Source: JAKSSE01 sp045597645 (GTDB taxonomy: Bacteria > Bacillota > Clostridia > Lachnospirales > Lachnospiraceae). From it: a stretch of 34,549 nucleotides of DNA. Where the stretch lies: assembly GCA_045597645.1 (NCBI GenBank), contig JAZLKM010000031.1, forward strand, positions 1 to 34,549, given 5' to 3'. A program made the translations under genes and the position numbers. Positions 30,566 to 34,549 of the stretch are shown here, one piece after another; position 1 is the first letter of the stretch, and each line of letters begins with the position of its first letter. A model generated the notes under the pieces. It was not told the origin of the DNA. It saw only the letters and a list, made by a program, of their open reading frames with translations, and did no database searches.

Positions 30566-31238
30566 TGATAAACTGCGCTCTTCTAGAGGAAATTTGCGCC
30601 ATTGAAGCTAAGCCCTGCTCTCGATTTCGGCTTTGCGCTGCAATTTTCACCTGCTTTAGTCGCCTTGCCATATCTTCAAGCCCCATCTCCTGCGCTCTCT
30701 GCTCCATCCGCCTTACGGTCATCATTACAATATCCCAGTTTTTCTCGTTTACGGCGGTACCCAGTTTTAGAAAATCCTTACTCTTAAAAAAGGTAAGCTT
30801 TTCGTTTTCAATCAATCTATTTTTTAAAAGCTCATAGCGAGCCTTTTTCTCTTCTTTTGCGAAATGAGCGTCTCTATCCTGAAGAGGGTTGCTCTCATAT
30901 ACTAGGCTTTTCGCTCTATCGCCGAACTGCTCACTAGTCAGGTCAAATACGCTCTCACCCACCACGTTATAGCAATGAACGCTGCCATCTCCCAGCGGGA
31001 TGCCATAGACGTCACCACCAAATATATCCTGCACCAAAAAAGCTGTTACACTGCACTGCCCCTTAGTTTTATCATCTGCCGACCACTCATCACGCATTCT
31101 TGGTGCACAGGTATCTGCTATCCAGCACTTGGTGAGTGCGTCGTACATATCTCTCTGTGATCTGATAGAAGGAAAGCCCTTCACTACAGGTGATACCACA
31201 GCACTATCATTTCCATAAAAATTGTATTCCTTTATCAA
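30543..31238 (-). CDS. YunG-like protein with helical C-terminal extension
   Basis: 231 aa from a TTG at 31238, chosen since GGGAGG stands seven bases upstream; the open frame continues to an ATG at 31292 but this overlaps the divergent gene. The YunG-type core (about 30-140) is recognisable: MYDALTKCWIADTCAPRMRD, QCSVTAFLVQDIFGG, VYGIPLGDGSVHCYNVV, FDLTSEQFGD. The invariant Cys and His look like a cysteine-hydrolase-type site, but this is inference. The last 100 residues are charged and helical and are not part of short YunG proteins; they include RRMEQRAQEMGLEDMARRL. Function unknown. Confidence 0.7.
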   Translation of the reverse strand: MIKEYNFYGNDSAVVSPVVKGFPSIRSQRDMYDALTKCWIADTCAPRMRDEWSADDKTKGQCSVTAFLVQDIFGGDVYGIPLGDGSVHCYNVVGESVFDLTSEQFGDRAKSLVYESNPLQDRDAHFAKEEKKARYELLKNRLIENEKLTFFKSKDFLKLGTAVNEKNWDIVMMTVRRMEQRAQEMGLEDMARRLKQVKIAAQSRNREQGLASMAQISSRRAQFINEKSQLM

Positions 31239-31259
31239 GGTGTATCCTCCCTTGGAATT

Positions 31260-31268
31260 TGCTATAAT
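31260..31268 (+). promoter_or_regulatory. Extended -10 promoter giving a leaderless mRNA
   Basis: TGCTATAAT ends six bases before the ATG at 31275; transcription would start at or next to the start codon. No -35 and no ribosome site are seen. Confidence 0.6.
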
Positions 31269-31274
31269 CGCCTC

Positions 31275-32240
31275 ATGAACACATATTACCACTCATTGAG
31301 CGACGAACTAAAGAAGCAATTTGGCGAAAAAGTATATAAGCTTTCGCTAGATGCCGGCTGTACCTGTCCAAACCGCAATGGTACAGTCGGTTTTGGTGGA
31401 TGCATTTTCTGCTCCGAGGGTGGCTCGGGAGATTTTGCTCAGAAAATCACTGATATTAACGAGTACACTATTTCTGCTCAAATCGAAGCCGCAAAGGCCA
31501 AAGTTGCTTCCAAGACTTCATCTGACAAATATATTGCGTATTTTCAGTCATTCACCAACACCTACGGCGATATCCACCGCCTGTCTGCTCTCTACGAGTC
31601 TGTTATTAGCCGCGATGACATTGTAGCACTTTCGATAGGAACAAGACCAGACTGTCTAGGGCCAGATGTAATGGAAATGCTTATTGCACTTAATGCCATC
31701 AAGCCAGTCTGGATAGAGCTAGGTCTTCAGACTATAAATGAGAAAACTGCCTCACTGATCAGACGAGGGTACACACTCTCTGTATTTGAAGATGCCTATA
31801 AACGATTAAAGGAAGCTGGCATCACTGTCATTACACATGTAATATTAGGCCTTCCTGGTGAATCCTTAGATGATATGCGCGCAACAGTAAGATATCTTGC
31901 CGCCCTTAGTCCTACACTAGATGGAATAAAGCTTCAGCTCTTACACGTCCTAAAAAATACCGACCTGGCATCCCTATATGAGAAGGGCCAGGCCGATATA
32001 TATGATTTCTCTATTGATAGTTATGTAAACTTTGTCATCGAACTTCTTTCATACTTGCCGTCTGATACAGTCGTTCACCGTATAACTGGGGACGGTCCTA
32101 AGTCTCTACTTATCCATCCTCTCTGGTCTGCCAATAAGAAAGCTGTCCTCAATGCGTTTAACAAGAGATTTCGCGAGCTCTACAGCTCTGACAACCTGGC
32201 TAACACTGCCTTGACAGGCAATCCCACCACATTGTCATAG
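31275..32240 (+). CDS. Radical SAM protein, YhcC/YtqA family (TIGR01212)
   Basis: 321 aa. Cysteines 29, 31, 43 and 46 within GCTCPNRNGTVGFGGCIFC form the family's Fe-S signature (CPNRDG...GGCxFC). Other blocks: YFQSFTNTYGDI, SIGTRPDCL, WIELGLQTINE, HVILGLPGES, and KLQLLHVLKNTDL. Elp3-like radical SAM fold; an RNA-modifying role has been suggested, but the substrate is unknown. Start: MNTYYHSL matches family N-termini, and the promoter places the mRNA 5' end at the ATG. Its last 61 bases overlap maf on the other strand. One motif copy inside. Confidence 0.92.
   Translation: MNTYYHSLSDELKKQFGEKVYKLSLDAGCTCPNRNGTVGFGGCIFCSEGGSGDFAQKITDINEYTISAQIEAAKAKVASKTSSDKYIAYFQSFTNTYGDIHRLSALYESVISRDDIVALSIGTRPDCLGPDVMEMLIALNAIKPVWIELGLQTINEKTASLIRRGYTLSVFEDAYKRLKEAGITVITHVILGLPGESLDDMRATVRYLAALSPTLDGIKLQLLHVLKNTDLASLYEKGQADIYDFSIDSYVNFVIELLSYLPSDTVVHRITGDGPKSLLIHPLWSANKKAVLNAFNKRFRELYSSDNLANTALTGNPTTLS
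32021..32030 (+). repeat. Dispersed TTATGTAAAC motif, copy 10
   Basis: Plus strand in a plus-strand gene, Y-V-N; followed by TT rather than CC. Confidence 0.75.
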
Positions 32241-32749
32241 TCTCCATGTATCTGCTTGACTAGCTTAGCACCAATTCCTTGTATAGCGTAAGAACCAGCC
32301 TTGTCCATCGGTTCACCTGTCGCGATATATTCCTTTAGCGCCTGCTCATCGTTCTCATACATTTCGACATCCGTACACTCATAGAAGCTCTGAATCTGAC
32401 CCGACTTAGAAATCAGAGTCACACCTGTATACACTTGATGCATTTTGCCTGACAGCATTTTCAGCATGGCTAAAGCATCGTCCTCATCTACAGGCTTTCC
32501 TAATATCTTATCCTCAATAGCGACTATGGTATCTGCTGCCAAAATGACTCTATCAGGCTCCATCTTCGATATGGCTTTCGCTTTCATACGGCTCAAATCC
32601 ATAACTACTTCGTATGGGAGCACCTTATCCGTCACCTCTTCAATATCTGCAGGCTTCACTTCAAAGGCCACACCCTCCCTAGTCAAAAGCTCCTTTCGTC
32701 TAGGCGAATTTGATGCCAATATTATCGGTTTTTCGTTTGTTGCTCGCAT
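32180..32749 (-). CDS. maf: Maf family nucleotide pyrophosphatase
   Basis: 189 aa. Hydrolyses non-canonical or pyrimidine nucleoside triphosphates (dTTP/UTP type). Seen: ILASNSPRRKELL at the N-terminus, VILAADTIVAIEDKILGKP with the catalytic Asp, Y-x-G-V-x-L (VYTGVTLI), DKAGSYAIQG and GDYDNVVGLPV. AAGG lies ahead of the ATG. It follows the GH3 gene by 11 bases and its 3' end overlaps the radical SAM gene tail to tail; no terminator was found between them. Confidence 0.95.
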   Translation of the reverse strand: MRATNEKPIILASNSPRRKELLTREGVAFEVKPADIEEVTDKVLPYEVVMDLSRMKAKAISKMEPDRVILAADTIVAIEDKILGKPVDEDDALAMLKMLSGKMHQVYTGVTLISKSGQIQSFYECTDVEMYENDEQALKEYIATGEPMDKAGSYAIQGIGAKLVKQIHGDYDNVVGLPVKAVLARLSEL

Positions 32750-32760
32750 TATGTCAACCT

Positions 32761-34549
32761 TTATACAAGCTCTATCTTGACTCCATTGCTTGTCTCGCTG
32801 TCAGGACCTATATATACCATGCACTCACCTGGCTCACTGGTATACTTCATATCTATGTCGTAAAAACGGAACATTTCTTCAGTTATTTCAAATGACACTG
32901 TCTTCTTTTCGCCAGTCTCCAACGTTACCTTCTCAAAGCCTTTCAACTGTTTAATAGGTCTAATTACGCTGCCATAGAGATCTGCTACATACAGCTGAAC
33001 GGTCTCAGTACCTTTTCTAACGCCCGTATTAGTTATGTCAACCGATGCGGTAATAGGATTACCTGCCTTGAGCTCTTTAGCTGAGATGTTAACATCGCTA
33101 TATTCAAAGCTGGTGTAGGTCTTTCCGTATCCGAAGGGATATAGCATTTTGTCTATCTGATCTATGTATCCGTTTACATAATATCTATCAAGCGTGCCAT
33201 CGTTCGGTCTGCCAGTGCGATATCTGTTGTAATAGCAGGGCTCCTGTCCCACTCTATATGGAAAACTCATCGGCACACGTCCACCTGGCTCCTTTGCCCC
33301 CCAAAGCACCTGAGCTATGGCATTTCCAGCCTCAGTTCCAGGGAACCATACTACCATGACGGCTTTTGACAGCTTTTTTACTTCCTCTAGCTCGAGCGGA
33401 CGTCCTGTGAAAATCAAGGTTACTATGTTGCTATTAACCTTCGCAACCTCTCTGAGCAGCTTCATCTCATCATCTGGCACCTGTATTAGCGTCTGGCTGG
33501 CCGCCTCACCGGTCTGCTGATGATACTCACCGATGCACATCACCACTTGGTCCGCACCTTTTGCTGCATCTATCGCTTCCGAAAGCAGCTTATCTGATAG
33601 TTCCTTGTCATATTTGACAGTCTCGCCGTTTTTAAACTTGATATCGTGCGCGAAAAACAGACTTCCCTTCGAAAATGTGACCTCCTCTGCAGGTGCTAGG
33701 TTCTCAACACCCTGCTTTATGCTTACAATAGCATCCTCATCCCTCGGGAATGACCATGATCCGTATACCTTTTTGCTGTCTACATATGGTCCAATAAACG
33801 CGACTTTTTTCCCAGCCTCTCCCTTCAACGGCAAAACATCGTCTTCGTTTTCCAAAAGAACAAATGAATCTGCCGCCGCTTCAAGTGCCAGCTTTCTATG
33901 GGCATCACAGAGAATAATGCCCTTTTCATCCTCGACGCTGGCATCTTTATACGGATTCTCAAACAATCCCAATTCATTTTTGAGCTTCAATATACGGAAA
34001 ACAGACTCGTCTATCAGCTTTATGTCAACCTTGCCTTCGTCTACTAGCTGCTTTAATCCATGAGAATAACATAGAGACATCATCTCCATATCTACTCCAG
34101 CTTTTATAGCCAGCTCTGCTGCCTGCTTTTCATCTCTGGCTATTCCATGATTTATCATTTCAGTGACAGCGCCATAATCAGAGATAACCATACCTTCAAA
34201 TCCCATCTCATCTCTTAATACCTGTCTCATTAGCCACTTATTGCCTGACGACGGCACTCGATTGAGAGTATTGAACGATGTCATCACCAGTTTTACGCCT
34301 GCTTTTACAGCGGCTTCATAGGCTGGAAGGTAGTCATCTCGCAATGTACGCCCCGATAGCTCTACTACGTCATAGTCTCGGCCTGCCACAGACCCACCAT
34401 AGCCTGCAAAATGCTTTACACATGCTGCAAGATGGCCTTTTTTCTTAATATCATCGGCTTGATATCCGCGTACCATGGCTGCACCCATCTGACCATTTAG
34501 ATATGCATCCTCACCGGTGGACTCCATTACTCGGCCCCATCTGGCATCT
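32761..34549 (-). CDS. GH3 beta-glucosidase family, partial (5' end outside window)
   Basis: About 595 codons present; the frame remains open to the window edge, and the edge codons read DARWGRV, so roughly 100-150 N-terminal residues are missing. Conserved motifs: WGRVMESTGEDAYL, CVKHFAGYG, MTSFNTLNRVPSSGN, and the nucleophile Asp in GMVISDYGAVTEM. C-terminal (alpha/beta)6 sandwich (SFVLLENEDDVLPL) and fibronectin III-like domain (ASVDITNTG, GKTYTSFEYS) as in BglX. Whether it is secreted cannot be told here. Releases glucose or another sugar from beta-glycosides. Probably co-transcribed with maf. Confidence 0.92.
   Translation of the reverse strand, partial: DARWGRVMESTGEDAYLNGQMGAAMVRGYQADDIKKKGHLAACVKHFAGYGGSVAGRDYDVVELSGRTLRDDYLPAYEAAVKAGVKLVMTSFNTLNRVPSSGNKWLMRQVLRDEMGFEGMVISDYGAVTEMINHGIARDEKQAAELAIKAGVDMEMMSLCYSHGLKQLVDEGKVDIKLIDESVFRILKLKNELGLFENPYKDASVEDEKGIILCDAHRKLALEAAADSFVLLENEDDVLPLKGEAGKKVAFIGPYVDSKKVYGSWSFPRDEDAIVSIKQGVENLAPAEEVTFSKGSLFFAHDIKFKNGETVKYDKELSDKLLSEAIDAAKGADQVVMCIGEYHQQTGEAASQTLIQVPDDEMKLLREVAKVNSNIVTLIFTGRPLELEEVKKLSKAVMVVWFPGTEAGNAIAQVLWGAKEPGGRVPMSFPYRVGQEPCYYNRYRTGRPNDGTLDRYYVNGYIDQIDKMLYPFGYGKTYTSFEYSDVNISAKELKAGNPITASVDITNTGVRKGTETVQLYVADLYGSVIRPIKQLKGFEKVTLETGEKKTVSFEITEEMFRFYDIDMKYTSEPGECMVYIGPDSETSNGVKIELV
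33171..33181 (-). repeat. Dispersed TTATGTAAAC motif, copy 11
   Basis: Minus strand, in the GH3 gene, Y-V-N-G; the following base is G instead of C. Confidence 0.75.

Noticed and set aside
31239..31292. ATG at 31292 as start of the YunG-like gene
   Set aside because: It would overlap the divergent gene start and lacks a ribosome site; TTG 31238 has GGGAGG at good spacing.
8140..33181. TTATGTAAAC copies as DnaA boxes
   Set aside because: The DnaA box is TTATNCACA; after TTATG this motif has TAAAC, and copies are spread over 25 kb inside genes instead of clustered.
8140..33181. TTATGTAAAC as a Chi- or KOPS-like polar element
   Set aside because: Orientation is balanced (6 plus, 5 minus), whereas such elements are strongly strand-biased. 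A whole-genome count could still change this.
33533..34063. 176-codon plus-strand open frame inside the GH3 gene
   Set aside because: Ser-rich antisense shadow of a conserved gene, without ribosome site.

Overview
The window is chromosomal DNA from a low-to-mid-GC anaerobic Firmicute, most likely a gut or rumen Lachnospiraceae (Agathobacter/Eubacterium rectale, Roseburia, Butyrivibrio neighbourhood). Grounds: strong AGGAGG ribosome sites, the conserved Bacillus-Clostridium block yaaR-holB-ricT-trmN6-rsmI, class III fructose bisphosphatase, a YunG-like protein, a doubled-CxxCG lipoprotein, and firmicute-type sulfosugar genes. Nearly all genes are on the minus strand, so the text below reads right to left within operons. 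No tRNA, rRNA, CRISPR array or insertion sequence was found, and no gene-free stretch exceeds 300 bases.

Layout. 1-1924: edge of a mobile or plasmid-derived segment, with a ribbon-helix-helix-like gene cut by the window edge, a 5'-truncated WYL-domain fragment, and parA/parB-like genes; the parB 3' end runs into the WYL remnant. 2001-3295: rpsF-ssb-rpsR with promoter, leader and terminator. 3298-5311: uraA-upp for uracil uptake and salvage. 5435-15587: eleven closely spaced or overlapping minus-strand genes (AbiEi-like, degenerate AbiEii-like, Orn/Lys/Arg decarboxylase, guanylate-kinase-like, yaaR, holB, ricT, trmN6, rsmI, fbp class III, sirtuin). 15620-16368: a divergent promoter pair, an ArgR-like regulator and a bidirectional terminator. 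16390-22811: D,D-carboxypeptidase, acyltransferase 3, SpoU/TrmH methyltransferase, folA, an isopropylmalate/homocitrate/Re-citrate synthase family enzyme and a zinc-ribbon-like lipoprotein.

22946-27825 is the metabolic highlight: one promoter drives GH31 sulfoquinovosidase-like, small transaldolase, beta-hydroxyacid dehydrogenase-like reductase and fucose-isomerase-like genes. Together these fit the sulfo-transaldolase route for the plant sulfosugar sulfoquinovose: hydrolyse SQ glycosides, isomerise SQ to sulfofructose, move the C3 unit to glyceraldehyde-3-phosphate giving fructose-6-phosphate plus sulfolactaldehyde, and reduce the latter to dihydroxypropanesulfonate. The GH31 keeps the active-site spacing of E. 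coli YihQ exactly but has Gln where YihQ has the sulfonate-binding Arg. No transporter is present in the cluster.

27949-34549: a ThuA/TIM-barrel fusion gene that retains a ribosome site and ATG at its junction, cysK, a YunG-like gene, a radical SAM gene that appears leaderless, maf, and a GH3 beta-glucosidase cut by the window end.

Across 8.1-33.2 kb the 10-mer TTATGTAAAC (often followed by C and A-rich bases) occurs eleven times exactly, in both orientations, in three codon frames and once between genes. It is far more frequent than chance would give and is not explained by any gene.
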